Origin: Myrica gale
Lineage: Eukaryota; Streptophyta; Magnoliopsida; Fagales; Myricaceae
DNA: 64,000 nucleotides
Direction of reading: 5' to 3'
Assembly: GCA_963930655.1 (NCBI GenBank)
Contig: OZ005607.1
Coordinates: 11,300,874-11,364,873, forward strand
Positions within the stretch are counted from its first letter, which is position 1. Every line of letters begins with the position of its first letter. Made by a program: the position numbers and the translations under genes. Below are positions 1 to 12,261 of the stretch, piece by piece. Below the pieces are notes generated by a model. The model ran no database searches, was not told where the DNA came from, and worked only from the letters and a program-made list of their open reading frames with translations.

Positions 1-74
1 GATGAAGAAGAGGAGATAGTTACACTCAAGATAGAATGGTAGTAGTTGTTTTATTAGATGGGAGAAATGGAATA

Positions 75-432
75 TTTTTGATAAGTAAGGAAAGCTTTAT
101 TAAAACATAAAACAAAAAGTAACAGTACAAAGAGTTACACTGAAAACCTAAACCAAGCAAGCTACAAAACTAATGAAATATGAAAAATCAGAGAAAGGAT
201 AACCCAACACAGCATTGACCCATAAAAAAGAAAACTCATCAGCTTGCCCCTCAACCCCTCAAGAGACGTAAAAGTGTTCTCGAAACATCTTCCATTCCTC
301 TCCCTCCAAATAATCCACTAAATGGACAAAAGGGTCATCTTCCACACAATCACGACATAAGGGTTGTCAAACTTCCTCTTTCAGCAATACAACACATCAA
401 TCACCCTAGAAGACATAACCCAACAGAAATCC
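75..432 (-). mobile_element. LINE 3' end fragment (minus strand)
   Basis: Starts on the plus strand with a T-run followed by gataagtaag, the complement of a LINE tail (cttactta plus A-run). The rest matches, by eye, the LINE 3' fragment at 10082-10562 (shared cagtacaaagag and cataacccaaca blocks). It is the 3' UTR and end of the reverse-transcriptase gene of a plant L1-type element. Upstream parts are missing, as expected for 5' truncation. It lies in the SIZ1 intron preceding the first visible exon. Confidence 0.75.
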
Positions 433-1079
433 GTGATGTTGGAGCTTCCTTCTATACTTGTTGAGAAGGTGTGGAGTTGGTGCTAAATGGTGTAGTTGGA
501 TTGAGTTCTGCATTTCTACTGTTAGATATTCAGTTATAGTGAATGACTCTCCTCAAGGCTTTTTTGGTGGTTCTCGCGGCCTGCGCCAAGGTGACCCATT
601 TTCGCCTTTTCTGTTTGTTATTGTTATGGAAGCTCTGAGTAGGATGATGAATATGTTGGTGACGATTGGTTCCTTGGAGGGATTCACTGTTGGGAGTGGT
701 GGGGGTGGGTATCTCTCATTTGCTATTTGCTGATGATACACTTATTTTATGTGGGGCTGAGGAGAGTCAGTTTCGCAACCTTTGCTGCCTTCTTCTTTGT
801 TTTGAGGCGGTTTCTGGGCTAGCTTGTAGCATTTGTACAAGATGTTTGTTTCCTTTATGATGATTCTCTGTCTGCTTTAGTTATGACGATTCTCAGCCTT
901 GCTTGTACTCAACTTATTATTAACTGCAGCATGATGAGTCGTCGTCAATAGCATCTTTTTCCGATTTTGATGATTTTCTTAGCTTTGTAGTTTCTTTGGA
1001 GTAGGTTTTCAGTATAGCTCTTTGTACAGTTACCCCTTTTGTTTCTCTTCAATAAAGTTCTTCTTACTTATAAAAAAAA
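433..1079 (+). mobile_element. LINE fragment with reverse transcriptase remnant
   Basis: Positions 458-860 encode, across two frames, the RT stretch with [15 protein letters not shown] and the catalytic motif core FADD (frames joined near 720), typical of plant L1-type LINEs. After 860 the sequence jumps to a LINE 3' UTR ending cttacttataaaaaaaa at 1079. It belongs to the same 3' family as the fragments at 75-432 and 10082-10562 but lies in the opposite orientation, abutting the first fragment head to head. Frameshifted and internally deleted, so non-functional. Intronic to SIZ1. Confidence 0.75.
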
Positions 1080-1299
1080 TTAATTGTTTTTTCTGGTCTT
1101 CTTTTTTTAGTGTGTTATAGCTCGGTCATGTAAATGGCCATGTCTTGAAAAGTAACCCAAGAAGTCGAGGGAATACAATAATTTATTAAGCTGCTTAATC
1201 TAGTTCCCCCTCCCTACCCGAGTGGTGTGTAAGTTGCATTTTTATGAACTTTTTGGCCTCTAATTTTGATATGTTTCTGATGTGTTTATTTGTGTGCAG

Positions 1300-4200
1300 A
1301 TTTTGGGTTACTGTGGCAAATCCTTTATATCCTCAAAAGTTGATCACTACAAATATTCCAACTGATGGGTGAGTGAGTCAGGCAGTTTTTTCTTTCCACT
1401 TCTGACAGTGAAGCCCATTTATTTTATCCTTACTCTCGAAGTATGTGATTAGTGATAGTCTGTAAGGGGACAAGGTTGAAAATGGTTATTCAATTAATTG
1501 TTCAAAAAGGAAGCGTTGGACTCTGCAGATAATTTGTTCTTTTCGTAGACTAGATTTTGGTTCAGTTCAGAAACTTTGCTCTGGAATGTAAAAATGATGA
1601 TTTGTTCCATTAGACAGACAATGCTGGGTTTGTGAGACAATTGGAAGATGCAATTAATTATTGTTTGATGTCTTCCATCATTTAGTCTGGTGATAGTGTG
1701 GACATGGCCTTACATCCTCTTGAGAGTTTAAGGCTTGTTGTCATCACTTACGTGTTACCACTGTATATTTAGCGGCCAAATGGTTGATAAATGAATGGTA
1801 TTGTTTGGACAAACATCTGCAACCAGTGTGATGTTTTTACCTTTTGTTTTGTGATGTGAGCCATTGGAGGAGTCCGTGTCTTGTTGTATTTGCCTCATTT
1901 CTGGTGTTACTCGGAAGGGAATTGTTGGAGGATTAGGCTGACAAATTGGTTTGTGCTATTAGAAAGATATGTAGGCAACACATTTTCTAATTATTTCGTC
2001 ATCCACGCATCTAATTGCATACACACAAAAGCACACTTCTCATACTTGTGTATTGATGTATGAGTCTAATATAACGGTGTTTGCATAGTAAGTCTGGCAC
2101 TTTTAATCCTTTGTCTTGATCCTTTGTGCAATTGTCCAGTACAAATCCTGTGCAAAGTCTGGAGAAGACATTTCAACTCACGAGGGCAGACAAGGACTTA
2201 CTGTCGAAACAAGAATACGATGTTCAGGTTGGTCTAATGAACTTATAGTTGGTGTGTAAGATAACATACAATTTCATGACGCATTCAATTATGGACTCGT
2301 TGATCTCTGTGTGATACTGTCACTTAGGCTTGGTGTATGCTTATGAACGACAAGGTTCAATTTAGGATGCAGTGGCTGCAGTATGCGGATCTTCAGGTCA
2401 ATGGTATGGTGATTAAGGTTTTTGTATTGTTTTATGATGAATTATGTGGCTTTAAGTTAAGCATAACTTTATCTCATGTCTTGAACAAACAGGTATGCCT
2501 GTCCGTGCGATCAATAGACCTGGTGCGCAATTGCTTGGAGCTAATGGTCGTGATGATGGTCCAATTGTGGGTTTCTGCCCCTACTTAGATCCAAACTTTT
2601 CGTGTATTTGTGAACATTTTTTTTGTGATCCTACTTAATGTGCTCTTTTTTACATGTGATTTCTTTGCTTAAGTGTGTGGTCTTGTGCATCAGCGTTGCC
2701 TGTCGCATTTACTCTACTAAATTTTATGTATGAAATGCAGTTATCTTGTTTGTTTCTTTAAGCTATTTGTTTGATTTATGAGTTCACTTTCCTTTTGTCA
2801 GATCACACCATACACAAAAGACGGACTTAACAAGATTTCCTTAACAGGATGTGATGCTCGCATTTTCTGTTTAGGTGTTCGAATAGTGAAGCGGCATACT
2901 GTTCAACAGGTATCATTTTTTTTTTGCTTGGAGTCGCATTAGACAAATTTACCATAGTAAGTTTGGGTTCCTTTAGCTTTGGCTTATGGTAATAGAAAAC
3001 GAAATTTCTATCCTGTCCATTTGTCTTCTCTGGCTTTCGAAGACGGACTTTATTTTGAAGTGATGGGCTTGGGATCTTCGTGGTCATTTGCCTTGAAATG
3101 AGATTAATACCATGCCTAATGTGTGTGATTTAGGAGCTGTATGTATAATTCATCAATCATCAATCAAAGAGTGCCACAACTAGTCCCAAAGCACCAGCGT
3201 AGTATAAAAACAGTGCAGTAAACAATTATAAATAAATGGCTATAAAATGGCAATGAGTTTTTTTTTTTCTGGTGCATATCAACAATTTGCATACAATTTG
3301 GACATTGTTCCAATAAATAATATGCTATTGTGCACTCCATATATTTGACTTTTGTTTGTTTCTTTTACATAATAAAGGTTTTGTGCTGTCATTTAGGGGT
3401 GAGCACTGGTACCAGCAGTGTGCCAGTTAATTGCAGCCAAGTGGTACCCAGACCGCTTTTTCGTTTTTTGAAATATTTTCATAGAGGGAGAGACATGGTT
3501 GCTTCTAAAGATTTTCATCACTGTGCATCTGAGTTTTGCTCTCTCTGACTCTCGGAGTATCTTCGAAGGAAAGCAAACCTACGTCTCCCCTTCTTCAGAT
3601 CTGAACCTCGCTTCTAGTTACTAGGACTCCAGCCACCAGAAAATGTAGACTAGGACGGGAGTCCCGCTCTCGGTTTGTGGTTCTGTTTTCCGATGGGGTT
3701 CTCGAGGTGTTTCAGAGTTGAAGCAAAAGAGTTCCAAGTTACTGTTAGCGATGGTGGTGTTGTTAAGTTGTCTGAATGGAGTCGGAAGAAATACAACACA
3801 ATTTCATTTGGGAGGTTTGGGGCAGTTTGGGTGGTTAACTTGGTCGGCAAATTGTTGGAGGCTGACGCCGCGCGACCTTTTGCTCTGAAGTTCAACGAAG
3901 CCTCTAGCGCGTTTCTGGCTCAGAGGTGCGGGAATAAGGTGGGGCAATACGTCGCTATTATTGCGTATGGGGAGGGACGTCGCAGAGGTGCGATTATGGT
4001 CCCTGAGGGTGTCTGTGGGAGTGGATGGCATTTGCTGGCCGGATGCTTTCAGGCAGTTGTTGCTTTCTTCGGCTCTTCTCGGCCGGGTCGTTTTTCCAAG
4101 GGTGAGGCCGAGCAGAGCAATGTCGTTTCCTTTGCTGACGTCGTCAAGAGGAAACTGCCGCTGCTTCCATCCGGTATGGCATGTTCAAATTTTGGGGCCC

Positions 4201-7200
4201 CACCGAAAGGTTCTGACTCTATTTTCACGCATGGGGAGAAACGGGTGCAGTTTGCTGTATTTGAGGCTGACAGTTACCAGGAGGATGCTGTGAAGTCGGC
4301 GGATGTCAGTCAGCATGCGACCCTCTGTCCTCAGCATATTCGCGCGCGTCTTTTGTGCCTTAAGGAGGCGTTTGACCGGATCTTCCGGTCTTTGAGTTTG
4401 CTGGGTGAGGCGGGCTCCGTTGATTTGTGTAGTTGTTGCCCTGATTGCCGAGAAAAGGCCTTGAGTGCCGAGGATGAAGAGAAACGAGATGGGCCGGACC
4501 CATTTTCTCCTAACAATGCGGTTCTGTCTCAGCTGGGCATGCCTGGACGGGCCTTCTCGTCTGGGCTGCACAATGGTGGCCCAGAGGCCTTAGAGGGATT
4601 TTCGGGGGCCCTAGTTGTGAATGATGAGAAACGAGATGGGCTGGACCCATTGGGCATGCCTGGACGGGCCTCCTCGTCTGGGTTGCACCCTGGTGGCCCA
4701 GAGGCCTTAGAGGGCTCTTCGGGGGCCCTGGTAGGGGGGACTTTCACAGGCCCTTGTCGGGTCTTGGTGGAGACCCAGCTCTCCCGCACATTTCCGAAGT
4801 TGTGGAGATTGGTGGCAAGGCTGATGGTGCTACCCAATCGGGTCTTGTTGCCGGAAAATACCTCTGATCTTGCTGTACTTCCCGAAAGGCAGTTCTCCTC
4901 TTATGGGGGGTACCAACTGCTGCTGTAGTGGGCACAGAGGTGGTCGACGACTCTGCTATGGTGATTTCTGAAGGGCTAGTGTCGGCCTGTGAGGTGGGGG
5001 GAAGTCTTTGGCTCTCGACAATCTGTTTTAGAGGTTTCGGAGGTTGACGGCTGCAACCTTCATGACAAGGACACCGAAGCTCCGTCGGCTTCACTGGGGG
5101 ATTTAGGAGGGTCAGCAGTTTCTTTAGAAGGGGGAGGGGCTATTGTGTGTGTAGAAAGTTGTGTTGATGGGTTTGAGGCCGATCTAGAAAAAGAGAGGGA
5201 GAGCAGTGGGCTAGTTACCCCTAGCAATTCTCTTGGCCCAGTGCCGCCAGCTGGATGCTCTACCACGATTGAGCCATTGGAGGTATGTTTCCCCTGTAAA
5301 GCTTTGGGGGGGAATCTCCGGCGTGGGTCTTGGACATGGTTTCCTCTGTGGGTCAGATGGTTGGGGTGTCATGTGGTGGTCAAGAGGAAAAACTAAGGGA
5401 TCTCTTTCAAGCGTTGGAACACAACCGGGTGCAGCTTAGCTCGAAAAAGTCTAGAAAATCAGGGGGGAGGATGCTCAGGGAGTTGAAGGGATTGCAGTCT
5501 TCGGTTAACTATGAAGGGTCTTCGTCGATCGCTGGGAAGACTAAGAGTTATGGGCTGGACTGCTAGGGGACCCGTTTTGTGTCTATAGGGTTGCGGGTGG
5601 GTGGGAGTTCTTGGGAGTCTTGTTGGCTAGTGGGTTGAGGGTGCTTTGTGTTTTTGGGCGAGTCTGTTTGGTTGGGAGTTCTTGGGAGAGTCTTGTTGGG
5701 CGTTTCTTGGTGGTCTTTGGGTTCTTCAGTATATTCTCTTGTACTGTTGACTCCGTGTGTTATGTGTTCCTTGTTTTTCTTTTTAATAAGATTGGCTTAC
5801 TTATAAAAAAAAAATGGTTGCTTGAGAAAGAAAAAAAAATCGCAAGGAGAGGGGGAGATATGGTTGATTGACGGAGAGAGGGGAGAAAATAGGGTAAGGG
5901 GATGACGGGGATGAGGAATAAGGGAGGGAGAAGATGGCTTGGAGGCTACGATTTAGCTTAGACCAAGGAAACCTGAAGTTCCTTGGCATTCTTTGGTTTG
6001 GTTTAAAGGCAGTATCCCAAGACACTCATTCATCTTGTGGCTTGCAATTCAGGACCGACTGTTGACCCAACAAAGGTTGAGGAGAATGGGGGTCAAGCTT
6101 GCTGAGAGGTGCATGTTATGTTGTAATGATGGTGAAGACCTTGACCATCTTTATTTTGACAGTGTATTCTCCAAGCGCATATGGTACCTTTTGGGAGACA
6201 AATGTTTCATTCAGAGAGCCTCTATGAGGTTTACTGACCTCATTTGTTGGGCGGCTAATGATTGGCGTGCCAAGTCCCTTAGCAACACTGCTAGGAAACT
6301 TTTACTTGCTTAGTTAGTTTATGTTCTTTGGAAGGAACGTAATTCCAGAATTTTTGGTGGTAAGGCACTTAGACTTAATCACGTGTATAAAGAAGTTGAG
6401 GGGTTGATACAGGGCAAGCTTTGCCTCTCATTAGGCTTCTCCCGCACTAGGATGAACTCTGCTTGTATCTTAGCTTGGAGTCTGCCGCAAACGCTGTTGA
6501 AATCGAGGAGAAGTTGATCTTTGATGTACTCTGTTTGTCCTCTTTGTAATTCTGCTATTGTAACTTGATTGACCTTTGGCCCTTGTACTTGCTGCTTTGA
6601 GCTCTTTTGGAGCCTTGCTCCCTTTGTACTTTTTTGGATCAATCTACTCACTAACTTATCCAAACAAAAAAAAGATGGCTTGGAGGCCGGCAGATGAGAG
6701 AGAATGAGGGGGAGGGGGAAGGGGGAGGGTTTTTAGGGTTTGGGACCCCTCCCCCAAAACGACATAGTTCCGTAAATGCACTGCCCTAGTGTCATTGTTT
6801 TCATCATTATCTTCCTCTGGTTCTTTTAGGTTTAGCTCAAAATTTCTAATCATATGACCATTGGACAGTGATTTCGTAAAGCAGAGGATTGAGGATACAT
6901 GATTTTGGGCATCAAGTCTATGCCCATGTTGAACGACAATATTAGTTTTGTCCATGGATCATGGTTTCTGCTCTAGTTAATTCCAGCACTATAATGCTCG
7001 AGGACAGTGCAGAGAATGACACATTTAAATTTGGGAGATGCTTTGAGGGGTTATATTTCATCAGAAAGGAATTTGCACTGATGAGGCTTCCATAGTTGTG
7101 CTTGCGATATTTCTTCATGACATGTTTTGCTGAATTGTTGCATTGAATATGCATAATTTATCTGTTGAGTCTCACTTTCTTTTGCTTCACCGTTAGAATT

Positions 7201-10200
7201 ATTTCTAAATCTTAGAAGCTTTCATGTCTCATTAAATTTACCGTCTAAATTTCTTCTTATTGTCTGAGGTTATGTTATTATTGTGTTCTTGTTTAGATTC
7301 TCAGCTTGATTCCCACAGAGTCTGATGGTGAGCCTTTTGAAGAAGCTCTTGCTCGTGTTTGTCGTTGTACTGGTGGCGGAACAGCTACCGATAATGCTGA
7401 CAGTGACAGTGATGTGGAAGTTGTTGCAGAACTTTTTGGCGTCAATCTACGTTGTCCGGTAAGTCCTGCTTCAGAATTTGTGAGTTGTGAAGTGTTTTTT
7501 TGTCTGTTTACATCTGTATGTGTGTGCGTTGGCTTGTGTGGGACTTTTGGCATGGAGCAAAATCAGTCTTTCACTGCAATAGAAAAAACTAGGCCTCTCT
7601 TTCAAAACCTCTATTGATATTACTCTTCCCAGATACATCTGTTTGAATACTATGGAGGAGTCATCATAATGCTGCTCGTTGCTAATTAATGAAAGTGGTA
7701 TATGAGCTTTTATTCCCTTTGACACTGTTTCTATTTTAAACTTGGTGATTTGTCAATACCCAAGCTTCTGAATTAAGTAATCTGAAATGCTGTTCCTGAA
7801 GATGCCTGAATGCTCTCCCTGGCATACCATTATTGAGATGTTTTTATTTGGGGGGGAGAGTTGGGGTTGGGGTTGGGGTTGGGGGGGAGATATTGAGATT
7901 TCTTGAATATCCTGGGAGAAAAGCATGTTTGCAAATTGGTTTTGGCCGGTCAATAAGCTAGACCCTATCCCCTTTTGGTTTCATGAACAATTTTACCATT
8001 ACATTGTGAAGCACATAGGTCTGCTGGTCATATTATTTGGTTCCTTAAGGTTTTACCGGTGCCTATTATCTCCGTGCTGCAGATTTGTGTTTTCTCTGTC
8101 CTATATGGAACATCTATTGTTACATTGCATTCTTCCCCTAATGTCAATGGCTTTAATTGGGGATGGTATTTGTCGCTGGTAAATGGTCTGGAAGATTTTG
8201 TAATACAAAACACTTGATGACGTTTCTTCATATGCTTATTAATTGGGATGGATTGTCTTTTTCACCACAGTGGACAACAAGTGAATGGCTGAGACTTTCA
8301 TGTTAAATAATGCATTAAATGCTTGATTCCAAGGTTTCAGCGATTGTGTTTTGGTATTGATGTGAATGAATTTATTTGGTCATGTAATCTACAGATGAGT
8401 GGTTCAAGAATGAAGGTTGCTGGAAGATTCAAACCTTGTGCGCATATGGGTTGTTTTGATCTTGAGGTTTTTGTGGAAATAAACCAACGTTCTAGAAAGG
8501 CAAGCATAAATACATAATGCAACATTTATTTCTTTTGTTCTTTATATATGGGTGTCATTTGTCAAAATGAGCATTGAATTGTGGATGCAGTGGCAATGTC
8601 CCATTTGTCTCAAGAACTATGCGATGGAAAATGTCATTATTGACCCTTACTTCAATCGTATTACATCGAGGGTAGTACCTTTTTGTTCTTTCTGAAAATT
8701 GCTTTCTCGTACTGAATGTTTATGACAAGCATTTATAAACATCATATATCTTATGGTGGTACAGATGAGATACTGTGGAGAGGATGTAACGGAGATTGAA
8801 GTGAAGCCTGATGGCTCTTGGCGCGTAAAGACTAAAACTGAAAGTGAACGGAGGGATGCAGGCGATCTTGCGCAGTGGCATTTTCCTGATGGTACTCTTT
8901 GTGTCCCTGATGCAGATGTTAAACCGAAATTGGAAGTGTTGAAGGAGATCAAACAGGAAGGTTTTTCAGGTCATACTGGTTTGAAACTCGGAATAAGGAA
9001 GAATCGTAATGGTATCTGGGAATTCAGCAAACCTGAGGATACGAATACGTCTTCTGATAATAGATTGCAGGAAAATTTTGCAAACGGTGACCAGAAAGTT
9101 ATTCCGATGACCAGCAGTGCCACCGGAAGTGGTAGGGATGGTGAAGATCAAAGCGTGAATCAGGATGGAGGTGGACATTTTGACTTTTCTACCAACGATG
9201 GGATTGAGATGGATTCTATGTCTCTGAACGTTGATTCAGCATATGGCTTTCCTGGACAGAATTCCTCTGCACCAACAGGGAATGCAGAAGTTATTGTTCT
9301 CAGTGACTCAGAAGGAGAGGATGACTTATTGATATCTTCTGGAACTGTCTACAAGAACAATCCAACTGATGCTGGTGGGATAAACTTTTCTGTTCCCCCT
9401 CCTGGGATTCAGGACACATATCCAGAAGACCCCGCTCTCGGACCTGGTGGAAATTCATGCTTGGGTCTTTTTAATGACAATGACTTTGGGATGCCTCTCT
9501 GGCCACCACCTCCTGGAACCCAGGCAGGCCCTGGTTTTCAGTTTTTTGGTTCTGATGTAGATGTTCCAGATAGCCTAGTAGGTTTGCAGAATGAATCTTT
9601 GAATTGTTCCACGTCAATGAATGGCTACAGATTAGCTCCAGAGACTGCCTTGGGTTCCACTAATCTTGTCCCAGATCCTTCTGTTGGACGCTCCGATGCC
9701 GACCTTATTGATGGTTTAGTTGATAATCCATTGGCATTTGCTGGTGAAGATCCCTCTCTCCAAATATTTCTTCCCACTAGGCCTTCAGATGCATCAGTAC
9801 AGACTGATATGAGAGATCGGGCTGATGTGTCAAATGGTGTTCGTACCGAAGATTGGATTTCCCTTAGGCTTGGGGGTGGTACCAGTGGTGGTAATGGTGA
9901 ATCTGCTGCTCTAAATGGATCGAGTTCAAGACAGCAAATTCCATCCAGAGAAGTTGGCTTGGATTCTTTGGCAGACACTGGTATGTTCGTATTTAATGTT
10001 GAATTACTAGAGCTTTGGTCTTAATTAATAGGATCATATCCTGATAGGCAGTTTGGAGAATGTTTCATGCAAGTGTGCATGTTTTTTTTTTGATAAGTAA
10101 GAAGAACTTTATTGAAGAGAAAGAAAAGGGGTAACAGTACAAAGAGCTATACTGAAACCTACTCCAAAGAAACTACAATGCTAAGAAAATCATCAAAATC

Positions 10201-11023
10201 GGAAAAAGGATAGCCCAAAACAGTATAGGCCAAAAGAAAAAGGGAATACAACAACAAACCCCTCAACCCCTAAGAAGACATAGAAGAGTTCTCGAAACAC
10301 CTCTTGTTCCGCTACCTCCAAATAACCCACGAAACGCGCAAAGGAATCATCTTCCACACCCTCGAGGCAAGAGGGTTGTTGAACTTCCGCTTCCAACAAT
10401 ACAACACCTCAATCACCTTAGAGGGCATAACCCAACAAAAGTTCAAAATGCTAAGCACGTGAGACCACAAATCCCTTGCGACAGCGCAGTGAAGAAGGAT
10501 ATGATCCACCGATTCCCCATTGCACCTACAAAGATAGCACCAATCGAGTAGGCAAAAGTGAAGCACTGGTGAAATTAGGGTTAGAGACAGATTATTCTGA
10601 GTGGTGCTGGTAATTTATCTCCAGACATATTTGACTGGATTTGAAGCTAGGTTTTGAAATCTGGATGTGATATGAGTGTTAATATTTATGCCCTATCTTT
10701 TAGCCTGGAAATTCTGGAAAACTATCAAGTCTTTGAGCTTAATTTGCTGCATCAGAACGTGAACGTACTGTGTCGAGAATTTGATTTTGGAGATTGCGGA
10801 ATATCACCTTTCCCATTTCCTGCAATTATTTCTATTTCTTCTTTTTCAATTATTAGCCTGATTCTGTTCTAGTGCAGCAGCTTCTTTGCTTCTTGGTATG
10901 AACAATGGTAGGTCAAGCAGACAAAGATCAGATAGCCCTTTCTCCTTCCCTCGCCAAAAAAGACGGACGACATACCTTTCTATTGAATCAGAATCCGAAT
11001 CTGAAGACCAAGTTCGGTATTAG
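1300..11023 (+). CDS. SIZ1: E3 SUMO-protein ligase SIZ1 (partial, 5' end outside window)
   Basis: SIZ1 is a nuclear PIAS-type E3 that transfers SUMO from the E2 enzyme SCE1 to targets in phosphate, cold, heat and salicylate signalling. Visible exons: 1300-1368, 2140-2227, 2328-2403, 2493-2566, 2802-2909, 7297-7458, 8395-8499, 8591-8671, 8765-9980, 10878-11023. They keep one frame for 707 codons plus TAG. The PINIT domain spans the first five exons ([11 protein letters not shown] to [13 protein letters not shown]). The SP-RING spans exons 6-8 with C..C-H-C..C..C ligands ([22 protein letters not shown]). A SUMO-interacting motif [12 protein letters not shown] lies near 9290-9328. The C-terminus is acidic ([14 protein letters not shown]). 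The SAP and PHD regions lie upstream of the window. The intron after exon 8499 uses a GC donor. Introns 2910-7296 and 9981-10877 contain LINEs. Family identity is very secure; the exact 3' exon junction is slightly less so. Confidence 0.95.
3505..5813 (+). mobile_element. L1-type LINE carrying ORF1 but lacking ORF2, inside a SIZ1 intron
   Basis: Flanked by a 10-bp direct repeat atggttgctt at 3495-3504 and 5814-5823, directly after the 3' A-run, as expected for target-primed reverse transcription. It has a 5' leader, an ORF1-like gene (3675 to about 5566) and a 3' UTR ending cttacttataaaaaaaaaa. No endonuclease or reverse transcriptase is present between ORF1 and the 3' UTR, so the copy is internally deleted or comes from an ORF1-only lineage. 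Orientation is the same as SIZ1. Confidence 0.8.
3675..4928 (+). pseudogene. LINE ORF1-like protein (continues frameshifted to about 5566)
   Basis: A 417-codon open frame begins near the element's 5' end. The N-terminal part ([37 protein letters not shown]) resembles the ORF1 N-terminal domain common in LINEs of woody eudicots. It is followed by a low-complexity region with two near-identical copies of a GMPGRA-centred block (about 4539-4600 and 4650-4716). The C-terminal ORF1 tail ([18 protein letters not shown], about 5461-5511) is in another frame, so the gene carries at least one frameshift after 4928. The product would be an RNA-binding, RNP-forming protein; function here is unlikely. 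Confidence 0.6.
5947..6671 (+). mobile_element. 5'-truncated LINE with zf-RVT domain
   Basis: Bounded by a 16-bp direct repeat aagatggcttggaggc at 5931-5946 and 6672-6687, with an A-rich 3' tail before the second copy. Codons 5993-6313 encode the reverse-transcriptase zinc-binding domain ([20 protein letters not shown], then a cysteine/histidine cluster with DLDHLYFD). It is a separate insertion from the LINE ending at 5813 and also lies in the same SIZ1 intron. Only the last part of ORF2 and the 3' UTR are present. Confidence 0.85.
7858..7888 (+). other. (TTGGGG)n G-rich run, quadruplex candidate
   Basis: Four TTGGGG-type units in a row followed by a longer G-run, within a SIZ1 intron and on the sense strand. 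This satisfies the simple four-tract rule for an intramolecular G-quadruplex in the pre-mRNA. It is not the plant telomere repeat (TTTAGGG). Confidence 0.6.
8500..8590 (+). other. SIZ1: GC-AG intron of SIZ1
   Basis: The exon ends at the AGA-AAG codons and the intron begins gcaagc and ends gatgcag. The protein across the join reads SRK-WQCPICL, which is the expected SP-RING continuity. No GT alternative keeps the frame: reading through meets a stop within a few codons. The purine-rich AAG flank before GCAAG is typical of functional GC donors. Confidence 0.85.
10082..10562 (-). mobile_element. 5'-truncated LINE in the last SIZ1 intron
   Basis: Plus-strand T-run then gataagtaag marks the 3' tail of a minus-strand LINE. 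The frame at 10312-10566 (-) encodes the C-terminal part of the zf-RVT domain ([20 protein letters not shown]). It matches the 75-432 fragment in the 3' UTR. Target duplication not resolved. Antisense to SIZ1. Confidence 0.8.
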
Positions 11024-12245
11024 GAGTCAGAGAAGGTTTACATTTCTCACTAGGCGTGCATGGAATTGGACTTTTTGAATGCGGTCCAAGGATCCATGGG
11101 GGAACAACGCAAGAAAACTGTCATTGCCTAGTGAGAAATCTGTGCTGGAACTGTAGAGTTGTTTCTCTGGTTTTCAAGAAATTGGTAAGTTAATGTTCTT
11201 GTATGTCATTTCCAGTTATAAATTTGATAAACTGTGCCTCAAATCACTGTTGTTTTGACAGGTTCAGTTCATGCTTTCCTGTTAATTACCCATGAAGATC
11301 TGCAGGCGCAGGACGTCTAATCTGTATAGAAAAGTTGGAATTATATCCATTGGTTTAAAATCTTTGGATGTAGAAAAGGGGAGCCCCCCTCCGAAATATA
11401 GATTATAGATGCCTGCCATTTTGTCTCTTTTTTATGATGAGAGGAAATAGCCTGTAAATGTTCATTCTGATTCAGTTATTTATAGAAAAAAAAATTATTC
11501 TTCAAATAGATGTTCTTTCTCAGAGTGTCCCATTGCTATTCAGCACTTCATCGTTTTCCGCAATTAAGGTAAAATTTATGATTGTTTAGAACTCTGGGAG
11601 GCGGAGCACTTGGTGGTTTACTTGGGCACCCACCCTCTATACCAAAAATTCAAGATCTGAAAGGAGTCCTGAAATTAGGGGATTCATGCTTGATGGTGAG
11701 CGTTACTGAATATGCTCACTCTATATCTCTGAGGCAGATGTGGAAACAGTATTTTGCACGTGTAGAAAGCTGTTCGCTGCTCAGATTTTCAGATTTGAAT
11801 TGCTCAAAATATCACCACCTCATTATAATAGTATGATGCTTAATAATATTATTTCTGGGTCGCAGGTTGAGTAGTAGAAGCTAAACGACTTGTCCTCTGG
11901 AATATTAGTAGATTTCTGGACAAAGTCCATTACTTTGGAGATGGTGTTGGCGTATTCTTTCAAGTTCTCAAATGTTAGTCTTTCGCGTGTGATGCACGGG
12001 GTTCAGATTTGGCTCTCTCTTGTTTTATAATCCCATGATGGAGTGCGGTCTTTTGAGCCAGGTATAGCAAACTTTTTTTTGGTAGCTGTAGGGTTCTGTT
12101 TTGTTCTTTTTGTTTCCCCCTGGCTGTAACTACTGGCCTCAGTTTGATTTGTAGTTGTATTGGTCCATTTACCCAAAAAAAATTGGGACGGACAATACTT
12201 GGGATTGCAGAATCTTGTGCTGGGACAGGGTGGTCTCATCGTTTA
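11024..12245 (+). other. SIZ1 3' flank / 3' UTR, no clear gene
   Basis: Follows the SIZ1 stop codon. The first several hundred bases are probably 3' UTR, but no polyadenylation site can be assigned by eye. An open frame at 11582-11836 (GGGALGGLLGHPP) was not recognised. Around 12000-12180 the sequence ends in an A-run and may be a retroposon tail. No reliable feature. Confidence 0.3.
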
Positions 12246-12261
12246 GGGAAAGTATATTTTG

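Noticed and set aside
11582-11836. An 84-aa frame starting GGGALGGLLG downstream of SIZ1.
   Set aside because: Not recognised, without clear splice signals, and within probable 3' flank.
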